From the NCBI GenBank assembly GCA_039024435.1, contig JBCCQH010000005.1:69696-133695 (forward strand): 64,000 nucleotides of DNA, written 5' to 3'. Every line of letters begins with the position of its first letter. Positions within the stretch are counted from its first letter, which is position 1. The notes below the pieces were generated by a model. The model saw only the letters and a list, made by a program, of their open reading frames with translations, did no database searches and was not told the DNA's origin. This DNA is from JBCCQH01 sp039024435 (GTDB lineage: Bacteria; Bacteroidota; Bacteroidia; J057; JADKCL01). A program made the translations under genes and the position numbers. This document shows positions 25,499 through 35,570 of this stretch, in pieces.

Positions 25499-28400
25499 AT
25501 GACGAGAATCGCCGCCTTTCTCTGCCTTGTCCTGCTTGCTTGTGGCCTGAAAGCACAAGACCTGGAATTGAATGTTCGGGTGCGTCCTGGCACCGCCTCG
25601 GAAGCATTCCTGCGGCAGGGAGCGCCCCATCAGCGGGTGGTGGGGGCTGAACACCTGCAGACCGTCGACCGCATCACCCCTCTCCGGACCCCGGGCAAGT
25701 CTCCCGCTCCCGAACTTGATGGTTGGTTTACCTTGCAAATCCCTGCGGGAAATGCCGCCGCACAGATTGCTGCGCTGAACGCTACCGGCGAATTTGCCTC
25801 CGTCGAAGAAAACCGCACCCGGCAGGTCCACGCCGCCATTCCCAACGATCCCGCCATCGAAGACCAGTGGTACCACGCCCGCATCCGCACCTTTGCGGCC
25901 TGGGATACCACCCGCGGCGGAAACGTCGTCGTGGGCATATTGGACACGGGCCTCGACTACGAGCACCCCGAATTTGCGGGTAGGCTCGCGGTCAATCCCC
26001 TCGAAGACGCCAACGGCAACGGCACCTTCGAGCCCTGGCCGGATACCACTTTGATCGAGGGTGTGCCGGGAGATTTTGACCGGACGGATGGCGACGGCAA
26101 CGGCTTTGTCGATGACGTGATTGGTTACGACTTTACCGACCAACCGCGGAGCCCCTTCGGCGGGGATTACCTGTTTGAAGATGCTGATCCGCTCGATGAC
26201 AACGATCACGGGACGCTGGTGGCCGGCATTTTGGCCGCGCGGGACGACAACAATTACGGTGGCGCGGGCGTCGCGCCCGATTGCCGGCTCAAAGTGCTGC
26301 GCTGCTTTGCCGCAAATGGCGGGGGCGAAGACGATGACATCGCCCGTTCCATCGTGTACGCCGCCGACAACGGGATCAAAATCCTCAATTTCAGCTTTGG
26401 CGACATTTATCCCAGCCAAATGATGCACGCGGCCATCCGCTACGCCTACGCCCGGGGCGTGGTCATGGTGGCGAGTGCAGGCAATGGCACGGGGGACAAT
26501 CTCCACTACCCTTCCAGCTTCGACGAGGTGATCTCGGTGTCGGCGACAGCGCTGGGCTTTGACGGCGAGTCGGAGGTCTTGTGGCCGCTGAGCAGCTTTG
26601 GGCATACGGTGAGCCTGGCCGCTCCCGGCAGTGGCATTTACACCACGGTGGTCCGCGATAGCGCGCGGGAAGAGGATTTTGACTTTTTCAGTGGCACGAG
26701 CACTTCGGCGCCGATGGTGACCGGTGCAGTGGCGATGCTGTTTGCCCAGCGGGGCCCATGTTCCCCCCAGCAGATTCGCGGCATCCTTACTGCTTCCGCC
26801 GATGATATCGGCACGACCGGTTGGGATCACTTTACCGGGGCGGGCCGCCTGAACATCGAGCGGGCCTTGCAGACCACGGGCGCTTCGAATGTCCAACTCA
26901 TCGCGCCGATCAACGACGCCGGATCCGCCGCTGCCACGATCCCGGTGGTGGTCACCGCCCTCGACCCACAGTTTTCGGCGCTCCACTTGGAATATCAGCC
27001 CGGCACCGCGGGCGAAGATGACTGGATTTCCCTCCTCACCGACTTTCCCACCCAGGCCCTCAACGACACCCTCACCGACTGGGACCTGAGCGCATTGCCC
27101 GAGGGCGAATACACCTTGCGCCTCCGCGTGGACAAGACCAATGGCAGCACCGCCGAAGACCGCATCCGCTTTGTGGTGGACCGCAGCCCCTCCACGGTTG
27201 CCCTGGCGGTCAATGATTTTGCCTGGGACAACAATGCCCTGAAGTACCTGATCGTGTACCGCGCCGAAGACCGCGCCCGCGTAGAACTCGTACTCCGCGA
27301 AACCAATGGTCCCCGCGAGGTCCGCATCAACAATGACCGGCTCACCCGCAATGGTTTTTTCCTACTCGATCCCGATCTTGTCCGCGAGGGCGTCACCTAC
27401 GAGTTTTTCTTAAATCTGATCAATGAATCGGGCTTGGCTTCCCGCTCAGATACAGTAGCCTTTACCGGACGGCAACAGTACCTCTCGCAAGCTGGCTACG
27501 ATACCTTGGGCTACGATATCCCGATGGGGCATTACTTGCCGGGGGCCTACGATTTTGATCGGGATGGACTCCAGGAGGTCGTTATGAGCGAATACGACTC
27601 GCAGCTCGGCTTCGGGAAGCTGCGGTTTTACGAGTACAACGCCAATGAGTTCGTCGCCGCCGATTCATTGGAAATCCGCCCGATCCTCATCCCGAAAGAC
27701 GTCGCGGATACCGATGGCGATGGCTTGCTCGAGTTGCTGGTGTCGGTCAATGACTCGCTCTACCTCGCCGAGCAGCCCACGGCGACTGCCTATCCCACCG
27801 CCCAAACCTTTGCGAATGAAGGCAATGGCTTTTTCCCGGCCCGCTTCGCCGACACCGAGGGCAATGGGCGCATCGATATCCTGGCCAAGGACTTTGTCAA
27901 CTACCACGTGCTGCGCAATGACGGCAACGGGGGCTTTACCCCGGGAGACAGTCTGCCGGACGTGAGCGGGAACTATCTGGGTTCGGTGGCCCCAAGGGCC
28001 CTGGCGGGAGATTTCGATCAGGACGGCCGCCCGGAAGTGGTCTACGGGGATTTTGATGGGGATTTTCTGGTTTACGAATACGAGGACGCTGGCTTCGGAA
28101 ATACCTTCATCGACTCTACGGATCTCACGAAATCCGGTCAGTACCTCGCGCAGGGCGATTTTGATGGGGATGGCCGCGAAGATATCTTCGTGGCGGTCCA
28201 CAGCAGCCTCAACCGCAACGAAGAGGACTTCGAATACGAGTCGCCGTACTGGATGCTGCGGATTTTTTCCGGTTCCGCAGACAATGTCTACACGGTGCGC
28301 CTCCAGGAATACCTATTTGACATCGACACCGACGGTTTCAATGCGATCACTGCGGCCAACATTGATCAGGATCCGGAGCCGGAGTTGATCTTCACGACTT

Positions 28401-29758
28401 TTCCCCGGACTTACATCATCGATTGTCCGGGGGGCAACTGCGGCATGAGCTGGTTCCATTTCGGCGACCTGGCGACCCACCACGTCGTGGGCGACTTCAA
28501 TGGCAATGGGGTGAATGAATTCGCGCTCGGCCGGGGGGACAAGGCGCTGTTCTGGGAAAAGGATTTCAATTACCAAGGTCCGGAAATCGTCGCCTTTCTC
28601 GACGGAGAGGTGATCGGCGCAGACGAAAACGAGTTGTACTGGCAGCCTAGCCCGAATGCGACCTCCTACCGCATCTGGCGGGGCGCGATCAGCGGCAATG
28701 GCAGTGTGCTCATTTCCCCCATCGACAGCACAGCGGACATCCGCTACCGCGATGCGGGCCTCAACCCGGATACCGATTACCTGTACGTGATCGACGCCAA
28801 AAATCCGGGCCTCTCTCCAGTCTACAGTGACTTCTCCAATGCGGTCGTGTTGCGGCCCCACGCCCCCGGCCGGATCGATTCGGCGGTCGCGGTGGGCCCC
28901 CGGATCGTGCAGTTGTATTTCAGTGTTCCGGTCTTTGCGGATGCGGAAGACAAGCATTTCTTTGTGCTGGACACCTCGACTACGGGAGCTTCCGCTGCGA
29001 CCCCCATCGCGGTGCTGGCTTCGGGAAATGGTAGTCGCAGCATTGCCCTCGAATTTCCCACGCCGTTTCGCACCGGGCTGAATGCGCTGGTGGTCGACAC
29101 GACGTTCCGCGACGCCCTGCGCGGACCGTTGCAGGCTCCCACTTTGCGACCGACATTTTTGTACGCCCCCGACACGACGCGGTGGGCATTTTTCACGCGC
29201 TGGGAAATCCTTTCCCCCAGCCAGGCCCAAATTGATTTCAATCTCCCCATGGCAAATTCGGTGCTCGATCCGAACCGCTACCGGGTATTGCCCAGCGGAC
29301 AGGTTACGGCTGTGGAGTGGGCCAATGCCGCCCAAACGGCGATTCAGGTCAGCCTGGAAGGGGCCGCCTTGGGGGCACTGGGCTATCCGGTTTCTGTCGT
29401 TTTGACCAGCGGTGGGGCGATCAATGGCGCCCCCATGCGCGAGAAAGACGGCAACATCGCGACCTTCTCCGATTTCAAGCCCGACCTCTCTGAGGTGTAC
29501 GTCTACCCGAATCCGTTCCAGGCCCACGCGTGGTTCGACGGGGTGCGCTTCGCGAATCTCACCCGCACCGCAACGGTTCACGTCTACGATGCAGCGGGCC
29601 GGGCCGTGATCACGCTGCAAGAAACCGACGGCGACGGGGGCCTGAACTGGAACCTAATCGATACCTGGGGCCGCCGGGTGCGGCCGGGGATTTACCTGTT
29701 TCGGGTCGAAGCTCCGGAAGTGGAAGAGGTGGTGGGGAAGTTTACGGTGTTGGAGTGA
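25499..29758 (+). CDS. Subtilisin-like (S8) secreted protease with FG-GAP repeats and T9SS sorting domain
   Basis: This 1419-residue exoprotein has a signal peptide (ending LLACGLKAQ), a propeptide-like region (20-115) and an S8 catalytic domain: D149 in VVGILDTGLDYEHPEF, H237 in NDHGTLVAGI, oxyanion N329 in SAGNG, and S401 in SGTSTSAPM. FG-GAP/VCBS-type repeats follow (YDFDRDGLQEVVMSEYD, DTDGDGLLELLVS, GDFDGDGREDIFVAV; about 680-1020), which often bind calcium. Next come a fibronectin-like part and a type A sorting tail (VYPNPFQ...GIYLFRVEAPE). It is a likely cell-surface peptidase for protein degradation. Confidence 0.9.
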   Translation: MTRIAAFLCLVLLACGLKAQDLELNVRVRPGTASEAFLRQGAPHQRVVGAEHLQTVDRITPLRTPGKSPAPELDGWFTLQIPAGNAAAQIAALNATGEFASVEENRTRQVHAAIPNDPAIEDQWYHARIRTFAAWDTTRGGNVVVGILDTGLDYEHPEFAGRLAVNPLEDANGNGTFEPWPDTTLIEGVPGDFDRTDGDGNGFVDDVIGYDFTDQPRSPFGGDYLFEDADPLDDNDHGTLVAGILAARDDNNYGGAGVAPDCRLKVLRCFAANGGGEDDDIARSIVYAADNGIKILNFSFGDIYPSQMMHAAIRYAYARGVVMVASAGNGTGDNLHYPSSFDEVISVSATALGFDGESEVLWPLSSFGHTVSLAAPGSGIYTTVVRDSAREEDFDFFSGTSTSAPMVTGAVAMLFAQRGPCSPQQIRGILTASADDIGTTGWDHFTGAGRLNIERALQTTGASNVQLIAPINDAGSAAATIPVVVTALDPQFSALHLEYQPGTAGEDDWISLLTDFPTQALNDTLTDWDLSALPEGEYTLRLRVDKTNGSTAEDRIRFVVDRSPSTVALAVNDFAWDNNALKYLIVYRAEDRARVELVLRETNGPREVRINNDRLTRNGFFLLDPDLVREGVTYEFFLNLINESGLASRSDTVAFTGRQQYLSQAGYDTLGYDIPMGHYLPGAYDFDRDGLQEVVMSEYDSQLGFGKLRFYEYNANEFVAADSLEIRPILIPKDVADTDGDGLLELLVSVNDSLYLAEQPTATAYPTAQTFANEGNGFFPARFADTEGNGRIDILAKDFVNYHVLRNDGNGGFTPGDSLPDVSGNYLGSVAPRALAGDFDQDGRPEVVYGDFDGDFLVYEYEDAGFGNTFIDSTDLTKSGQYLAQGDFDGDGREDIFVAVHSSLNRNEEDFEYESPYWMLRIFSGSADNVYTVRLQEYLFDIDTDGFNAITAANIDQDPEPELIFTTFPRTYIIDCPGGNCGMSWFHFGDLATHHVVGDFNGNGVNEFALGRGDKALFWEKDFNYQGPEIVAFLDGEVIGADENELYWQPSPNATSYRIWRGAISGNGSVLISPIDSTADIRYRDAGLNPDTDYLYVIDAKNPGLSPVYSDFSNAVVLRPHAPGRIDSAVAVGPRIVQLYFSVPVFADAEDKHFFVLDTSTTGASAATPIAVLASGNGSRSIALEFPTPFRTGLNALVVDTTFRDALRGPLQAPTLRPTFLYAPDTTRWAFFTRWEILSPSQAQIDFNLPMANSVLDPNRYRVLPSGQVTAVEWANAAQTAIQVSLEGAALGALGYPVSVVLTSGGAINGAPMREKDGNIATFSDFKPDLSEVYVYPNPFQAHAWFDGVRFANLTRTATVHVYDAAGRAVITLQETDGDGGLNWNLIDTWGRRVRPGIYLFRVEAPEVEEVVGKFTVLE

Positions 29759-29767
29759 GGGGGGATT

Positions 29768-30427
29768 TTAGTTGGCTTCCCCCAACCGATACAGCTCCCC
29801 ATTCCGGCTGAACCCCACTAGGCCTTGTTCCGGAGACAGCCACAGCGCCAGCGGACCTTCGGTCCGCGAATACACATTCTCAAAATAGACCGAGTCCAGT
29901 TTGACCCGACCGAGTTCTTCGAGGGGCGGCCCCAGTGATAGCTTCGTGGAATCCAGGATCCCGCTAAAGTTCTGTCCAAGGACCTTTTCTCCGGAAATGA
30001 TCGCGGTGCCCCAGGACAGGGTCACCCGCACCACGTCGACGAAATGGCGCGCTTCCGGATCGTAGACCGCCGAATAGAACAGCAGGTCCAAGAGCAGGGA
30101 ATCGGCGTCGTCCTGGAAGATGAAGCGGCGCGATTCAGCATCGAAATACTCACAGAAACTTTGGCCTTTGATCTTGTTTTCGGTGCAGATCGTGCGGATG
30201 CACAGGCGATCCGTGCTGGCCTCCGCGCCGCAACGGTTGCGCAGGCGCAGCCCGTCGCGGTTGGCGTTGGTGAAAGGGAGCGTCTCGTTGCCTTGGTAGG
30301 CGATCCAGCCCTGCGTGGAGGATTGCAGGCGGATTTCGCCGATTTTTTCGTCGGGCGGACAGCCGCAACCGAGGAGGAACGAGCAGAGCAAGCTGGCGCA
30401 CAGCGCGCGGAAAGAGAGGTGTTGCAT
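29768..30427 (-). CDS. Cysteine-containing lipoprotein, unknown function
   Basis: This 219-residue protein has a lipoprotein signal (SLLCSFLLGCGC). A cysteine-containing region (RCGAEASTDRLCIRTICTENK...FCEYF, residues about 65-115) probably forms disulfides, and a beta-rich C-terminus follows. No known family is recognised. It lies 10 bp downstream of the peptide-binding lipoprotein gene on the same strand, so it is likely co-transcribed with it. It converges with the subtilase gene. Confidence 0.6.
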   Translation of the reverse strand: MQHLSFRALCASLLCSFLLGCGCPPDEKIGEIRLQSSTQGWIAYQGNETLPFTNANRDGLRLRNRCGAEASTDRLCIRTICTENKIKGQSFCEYFDAESRRFIFQDDADSLLLDLLFYSAVYDPEARHFVDVVRVTLSWGTAIISGEKVLGQNFSGILDSTKLSLGPPLEELGRVKLDSVYFENVYSRTEGPLALWLSPEQGLVGFSRNGELYRLGEAN

Positions 30428-30437
30428 AGCGATCAAT

Positions 30438-32114
30438 TCAGGGAGCGGGGGGCGCGGCTTTGCGGACCCGTTTTAAGTACAACATGTTCATGGCATTGGT
30501 TTCCAGACCGGTGATGCGGGGCGAGATGATGCGCAGGATCTTGTCGTAATACAGCAGCACGACCGGGGCATCGGCCAGCATTAGGTTATCCATATCGTGG
30601 TAGAGGGCATCGCGCAAGCTGTCGGAAGTGGCCCGGTAAGCCGCCCGGAACAAGCTATCGTAGCGCGGGCGAGCGTAGCGCATGCGGTTGGCCCCGTTGG
30701 GGGGAATATTTCCGGAAAAGAACAGCCCCAAGTAGTTTTCTGCATCGGGGTAATCGGCGATCCAGGAGGCGCGCCAAAGGTTGATTTCGCCCTTGGCAGC
30801 CATTTCCCGCAGGGTGGAGCCGTCCATGTTGTCGATGCTGACGGTGATACCGATGCGCTCCCAGGACTTTTGCACGAATTCCATGACCGCCTGGTAACTG
30901 GGATTGGACTTGAGGGACAGCAGCGGAATGCCTTTGCCGCCGGGGAAACCGGCTTCCGCCAACAAGCGCGCCGCCCGATCCGGATCAAAGCGGTAGCCGG
31001 GCACTGCCACCGAGTCAAAGGCAGGCATGCCCGGGGGGACCATTCCGGAGTGGGCGGGAAAGCCGATCCCATTGAGCAGGTGGCGCACCAGGCTTTCTCG
31101 GTCGATGGCCAAGTTAAGGGCCTGCCGGACCCGCCGATCCGCGAGGGGATGCCCCCGGACCGCCGGGGTACTCGCGTCGACATTGATCCCGATGAACTCG
31201 GTGTTGAGTTGGGGAGCGATGCGGAAAGCATAGTTGTCGCGGTAATCCGGGCGAATGCTGCCATCGGGCAGAAAAATCTCATCCTTGGTGGACTTGTCCA
31301 GGCCGTTGACAAAATCGAGCTTGCCCTGGAGCAGTTCGCGAAACTCGGTGAGTTTTTCCCGGATGAACCGCACCTGTACCGCGTCGACGTAGGGCAGGCG
31401 CGCGCCGGAGGTGTCCCGCTCGTGGTACTCCGGATTGCGCCGCAAAATGAGGCTGGCGCCCTCGTTCCAGGATTTAAAGCGGAAGGGCCCCGTCCCGATC
31501 GGGTGGCTGCGGAAGTCTTTGCCGTATTTTTCCGTCAATTCTTGCGGCACGACAAATGCGTAGGCCATCGCCAGGGTGCTGAGAAAGGGCGGAAAGGACC
31601 GCTCCAGGCGAATGACAAACGTCGAATCGTCCGGGGCGGAAAATCCGGACACCGCATCGGTCTGGCCGGCGCGGAAATCGGCGATGCCGGCCACCTTGCC
31701 ATTGAAAATCCAAAATCCCTTGGCGGCAACCGCCGGATCACAAATCCGATTGAAAGAATGGCGCACGTCCTCCGCGACAAAACGGCGGGTGCTGTCCGGC
31801 CCAAATGCGGGATCGGAATGGAACTGCACGTCGGAGCGCAGGTGGAAAACGTAAGTCCGGCCACTGTCGACAATTTCCCAGGTGCGCGCCAAAGCGGGCT
31901 TGATCCGCAGCTCCGGATCGAACTGCACGAGGCCGTCGTACAACTGAGCGCACATCCAGCCCGAGGCCTGGTCCGAGGCATAGGCCGGGTCGAGGGTCGG
32001 CAGTCCCGCCGGCAAATTCATGCGAAAAACCGTGCGAAAACCGCGATTTTCCGAGGATTTTCCACAGGATGTTAACAAAAACAGTGTGAATAAGTATGGG
32101 AAGTATTTGTACAT
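30438..32114 (-). CDS. Peptide/oligopeptide-binding lipoprotein (SBP family 5)
   Basis: This 558-residue extracytoplasmic solute-binding protein is of the DppA/OppA type. It has a lipoprotein signal (LFTLFLLTSC), LPTLDPAYASDQASGWMCAQ, YDGLVQFDPEL, ALARTWEIVDSGRTYVFHLR, ADRRVRQALNLAIDRESLV, and WRASWIADYPDAENYL. It would bring peptides or similar ligands to an ABC importer, but no permease or ATPase gene is nearby. MYKYFPYLF was chosen as start. It is divergent from parA, and its first ~60 bp contain DnaA-box-like motifs. Confidence 0.87.
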   Translation of the reverse strand: MYKYFPYLFTLFLLTSCGKSSENRGFRTVFRMNLPAGLPTLDPAYASDQASGWMCAQLYDGLVQFDPELRIKPALARTWEIVDSGRTYVFHLRSDVQFHSDPAFGPDSTRRFVAEDVRHSFNRICDPAVAAKGFWIFNGKVAGIADFRAGQTDAVSGFSAPDDSTFVIRLERSFPPFLSTLAMAYAFVVPQELTEKYGKDFRSHPIGTGPFRFKSWNEGASLILRRNPEYHERDTSGARLPYVDAVQVRFIREKLTEFRELLQGKLDFVNGLDKSTKDEIFLPDGSIRPDYRDNYAFRIAPQLNTEFIGINVDASTPAVRGHPLADRRVRQALNLAIDRESLVRHLLNGIGFPAHSGMVPPGMPAFDSVAVPGYRFDPDRAARLLAEAGFPGGKGIPLLSLKSNPSYQAVMEFVQKSWERIGITVSIDNMDGSTLREMAAKGEINLWRASWIADYPDAENYLGLFFSGNIPPNGANRMRYARPRYDSLFRAAYRATSDSLRDALYHDMDNLMLADAPVVLLYYDKILRIISPRITGLETNAMNMLYLKRVRKAAPPAP

Positions 32115-32228
32115 GAATGCCTCGGTTCTTCGTAACTTGCAGTTCTTTTGTAATGAAGAAATGCCCGTGCAGCCGTGACGGCAAGTTATGACGAAAATCC
32201 AAAGCAGGGCAAACAATTAAAGACGCAG

Positions 32229-33032
32229 ATGACAAAAGTAATTTCGGTTGCGAACCAGAAAGGCGGCGTAGGCAAGACGACGACGGCGATCAACCTTGCG
32301 GCGAGTCTTGCTGCACTCGAGTTCAAAACCCTCTTGGTGGATACTGATCCCCAGGCCAATGCCTCCAGTGGGCTGGGCTTTGATCCGAAAAACAACCGAA
32401 CCGGCATCTATGAGGCCATGATCAGCGATGAGGTCAACGCCCGCGACACCATACTCAAGTCAGAATTCCCGCATTTGGATTTGATTCCGTCGAACATTGA
32501 CTTGGTGGGGGCGGAAATCGAGATGATCAACCTGCCCAACCGGGAGCGAAAGATGCGCCATGTCCTGCAGCCGGTCCGGGACGATTATGATTTCGTCATC
32601 ATCGACTGTTCCCCTTCCTTGGGCCTCATCACAATCAATGCGCTCACCGCTTCGGATTCGGTGATCATTCCGGTACAGTGCGAGTACTTTGCGCTGGAAG
32701 GATTGGGCAAATTGCTCAACACGATCACCATCGTGCAGCAGCGCCTCAATCCCGATCTGGAGATCGAGGGTATCCTGCTGACCATGTACGATTCCCGCTT
32801 GCGCCTCTCCAATCAGGTTGTAGAAGAGGTCAAGGCCCACTTTGAAGGGGTCGTGTTTGACTCGATCATCGCTCGCAACATCCGCCTGAGTGAAGCGCCG
32901 AGTTTCGGGCTGCCCGCGCTGATGTTTGATGGCAACAGCAAGGGGGCCATGAATTACATGAGCCTGGCCCGGGAAATCCTCCAACAAAACGGGATGACGC
33001 TCACCCAACTGCGGGAGAGTTCGGACAACTGA
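32229..33032 (+). CDS. parA: ParA/Soj chromosome-partition ATPase
   Basis: This 267-residue protein is a deviant-Walker ATPase: VANQKGGVGKTTTAINLAAS, then LLVDTDPQANAS, and DFVIIDCSPSLGLITINAL. It binds DNA non-specifically and drives segregation of ParB-parS complexes. The start MTKVISVAN is at 32229. An in-frame upstream start would add 18 atypical residues. It heads the string parA-parB-DUF5683-dapB-lepB, an arrangement I know to be conserved in Bacteroidota. Confidence 0.95.
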   Translation: MTKVISVANQKGGVGKTTTAINLAASLAALEFKTLLVDTDPQANASSGLGFDPKNNRTGIYEAMISDEVNARDTILKSEFPHLDLIPSNIDLVGAEIEMINLPNRERKMRHVLQPVRDDYDFVIIDCSPSLGLITINALTASDSVIIPVQCEYFALEGLGKLLNTITIVQQRLNPDLEIEGILLTMYDSRLRLSNQVVEEVKAHFEGVVFDSIIARNIRLSEAPSFGLPALMFDGNSKGAMNYMSLAREILQQNGMTLTQLRESSDN

Positions 33033-33139
33033 TCGGCTCTAAAAGTAGCGTGGGCGGGGTCACGGAGATTGCCCTTTCGCGCATATTTTCCCGGAAGAGC
33101 CGACAAAGCAGAAGTGTTCTATATTTTGAGACGAGAGAA

Positions 33140-34039
33140 ATGGCACAAGAAAGCAAAAGCAAGAAGCGGAATGCCCTGGGACGGGGCCTGAGTGCATTGT
33201 TGAGTGACAGTGAGAACGTTCCCACTTCCCGGCAATCGACGGCGGGACACACGGGAACCGTGACCGAAATTCCCATCGCAAACATCGAGACCAACCCCTA
33301 CCAGCCCCGAACGCACTTTGACCTGGTGGCGCTGGAAGAATTGGCGGATTCGATCAAGGCCCAAGGCATTATTCAGCCGATTACCGTCCGCAAGCTGGGC
33401 GCCGGGCAGTACCAATTGATCTCCGGAGAGCGGCGGCTCCAGGCGTCCAGAATTGCCGAGCTGGAAACCATCCCAGCTTACATCCGCACCGCAAACGACG
33501 AGCAAATGCTGGAAATGGCGCTGATCGAAAACATTCAGCGGCAAGATCTCAATCCAATTGAAATATCCCTCGCCTACCAGCGGCTCCTCGAAGAACTCGG
33601 TCTCAAGCTGGAAAGCCTGGGCGAAAAGGTGGGCAAGAAACGCGCGACGGTCAACAACTACCTCCGGCTGCTAAAATTGCCTCCGGAAATCCAGGTGGGA
33701 TTGCGGGATGGCCGCATTTCCATGGGCCACGCCCGCGCCTTGATCAATGTCGCCAATCCCGCCCAGCAGTTGGGCATCTACCACCGAGCCATCGAAGAAG
33801 AACTCAGCGTCCGCAAAGTCGAGGAGCTCGTGCGTGGCCTGGGGGGCAACAAAAAGAAAAGCAATTCCAATAACCAAGCGCCCAAGAACGTTCATATCAA
33901 GAAGCTCGAGCGGGATCTGGAAGAAAAGTTTGGCAACCGTGTGATCATCAACCAACAAAACACCGGAAAGGGTGAGATGAAAATCACGTTTGACTCGCGG
34001 GAAGACCTCGAGCGCATATTGGAAATTCTCGATCTGTGA
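33140..34039 (+). CDS. parB: ParB chromosome-partition protein
   Basis: This 299-residue protein has NALGRGLSALLSD at the N-terminus (ParA-interaction region). The CTP-binding domain has NPYQPR, then ISGERRLQASRIA and ENIQRQDLNPIE. A helix-turn-helix region (VGKKRATVNNYLRLLKLP) and a C-terminal dimerisation part follow. It binds parS and spreads as a CTP clamp. No clear parS site was found in the window. The start MAQESKSKKR was taken at 33140, 107 bp after parA. The stop overlaps the next start by 4 bp. Confidence 0.95.
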   Translation: MAQESKSKKRNALGRGLSALLSDSENVPTSRQSTAGHTGTVTEIPIANIETNPYQPRTHFDLVALEELADSIKAQGIIQPITVRKLGAGQYQLISGERRLQASRIAELETIPAYIRTANDEQMLEMALIENIQRQDLNPIEISLAYQRLLEELGLKLESLGEKVGKKRATVNNYLRLLKLPPEIQVGLRDGRISMGHARALINVANPAQQLGIYHRAIEEELSVRKVEELVRGLGGNKKKSNSNNQAPKNVHIKKLERDLEEKFGNRVIINQQNTGKGEMKITFDSREDLERILEILDL

Positions 34040-34833
34040 AAACGACTCCCGGTCAAATTGATCCTTCTCTCTCCTCAATTTTCGCCGGCCGGCGGCGCTG
34101 GTGTGTCTGGATGTTGCTGCCGCTCCTGCTGCTCGGCACCGCCTGGGGACAAGTCAATCCGGACAGTACCCGCACGCCGGGCAAGGGCAGCATCAAATCC
34201 CGCAACGGTACTCCTGACAGCCTACGCACTGAGGAAAGCATCCGGCTTCTGCCCGAAGACTCCCTCACCAGCAACCCAGAAATCCCCGATTCTCTGATCG
34301 GTCCGGTCCGCGCTAAGACCCGCAAAGGCCGGAGCCCAAAACTCAAAGTCGCCAGCGACCGCCCCCTGCCCGACCCCAAGATCGCCGTGCGCCGCGCCCT
34401 CCTTTTGCCCGGCTGGGGCCAAATCTACAACCGCTCCTGGGCAAAATTGCCCATCGTGTACGGCGGATTCGCCGTATTTGGCTGGCTGATTGTCGACAAC
34501 AACCAGCAGTACCAACTCCACCGGCGCATCGCGGTCTGCAAAGGGGACTCGACCTGCGACGACGCCACTTTGTATCCGGATTTTGCCTTGTTTGACATCA
34601 ACAGTGTGATTGCCGTGCGCGACGGTTTCCGGCGCAACCGCGACTTCAACGTGATTCTGAGCGCCCTCTGGTACACCCTGCAGGCAGTGGATGCCTACGT
34701 GACAGCTCACCTGCGCGGCTTCAATGTCTCCGACGATCTGTCCCTCCATTTCAAGCCCAATATGATGGTGGACCCGCGAAGGCGAAACCACCTGCTGATG
34801 GGCGCCTCGATTTCTCTAAAATTACGAAGATGA
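34036..34833 (+). CDS. DUF5683 membrane-associated protein
   Basis: This 265-residue protein has a signal-like hydrophobic N-terminus (WMLLPLLLLGTAWGQ), a low-complexity charged linker (about 40-115), then the DUF5683 core: RALLLPGWGQIYNRSWAKLPIVY, with a membrane segment and DGFRRNRDFNVILSALWYTLQAVDAYV. GTG at 34036 overlaps the parB stop and an ATG at 34830 overlaps its own stop, showing tight translational coupling. The function is unknown. Confidence 0.8.
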   Translation: MKTTPGQIDPSLSSIFAGRRRWCVWMLLPLLLLGTAWGQVNPDSTRTPGKGSIKSRNGTPDSLRTEESIRLLPEDSLTSNPEIPDSLIGPVRAKTRKGRSPKLKVASDRPLPDPKIAVRRALLLPGWGQIYNRSWAKLPIVYGGFAVFGWLIVDNNQQYQLHRRIAVCKGDSTCDDATLYPDFALFDINSVIAVRDGFRRNRDFNVILSALWYTLQAVDAYVTAHLRGFNVSDDLSLHFKPNMMVDPRRRNHLLMGASISLKLRR

Positions 34834-35561
34834 GTCTGCGAATTGCCCTTGTCGGATACGGCCGCATGGGCCAGGCCGTAGAAAAAGAAGCCCTCGGCCG
34901 GGGCCACACCATCGTGGCGCGCATCGATGCGAACGAGATCTCGGCTTTTGACCAGCTCACCGCCGATCAAGCCGATGCAATCATTGAATTTACCCATCCG
35001 GAATCGGCCCTGGACAATTTTCGGCGCTTGCTGCCCACCGGCATCCCCCTGGTGACCGGGACGACCGGCTGGCAAGCAGAACTCGAAGCGCTCCGCAACC
35101 AAGTAGAAAAAAACGATTTTTGCTTTCTCTGGAGCTCCAATTTTTCCCCAGGGGTCAACATCCTCTTCCAACTGAACCAACGGCTGGCCCAGATCATGAA
35201 CCAGCATCCAGAATTCGATCCTTACGTGGAAGAATCGCACCACCGGCACAAAAAGGACGCTCCTTCCGGTACCGCAATCTCCCTGGCCGAGCAGGTCATC
35301 GCGGGGCTGGACCGCAAATCCACCTGGGCCACCGATGCGCTGCGCAACCGCCCCCCGCATCCGGATGAACTCTCGGTCGCCTACACCCGAGCGGGCGAAA
35401 TCATCGGGCGGCACCAGATCAGTTACATCTCCGACATCGAGGAGATTCGGATCGGCCACCAGGCATTTAATCGGCGGGGATTTGCGCTGGGAGCGGTGAT
35501 CGCCGCCGAATGGCTTCAAGGAAAGCGAGGATTTTATAACTTTACCGAAATCTTCGAATAA
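34830..35561 (+). CDS. dapB: 4-hydroxy-tetrahydrodipicolinate reductase DapB
   Basis: This 243-residue enzyme of the diaminopimelate/lysine pathway has an N-terminal Rossmann fold (IALVGYGRMGQAVEKEA), VTGTTGW, the catalytic-domain motif ESHHRHKKDAPSGTA with conserved histidines and lysine, and a C-terminal AGEIIGRHQISYIS. It is short, as is usual for Bacteroidota DapB. The 4-bp overlap with the preceding gene and 9-bp gap to lepB indicate one operon. Confidence 0.93.
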   Translation: MSLRIALVGYGRMGQAVEKEALGRGHTIVARIDANEISAFDQLTADQADAIIEFTHPESALDNFRRLLPTGIPLVTGTTGWQAELEALRNQVEKNDFCFLWSSNFSPGVNILFQLNQRLAQIMNQHPEFDPYVEESHHRHKKDAPSGTAISLAEQVIAGLDRKSTWATDALRNRPPHPDELSVAYTRAGEIIGRHQISYISDIEEIRIGHQAFNRRGFALGAVIAAEWLQGKRGFYNFTEIFE

Positions 35562-35570
35562 ACAGATCCC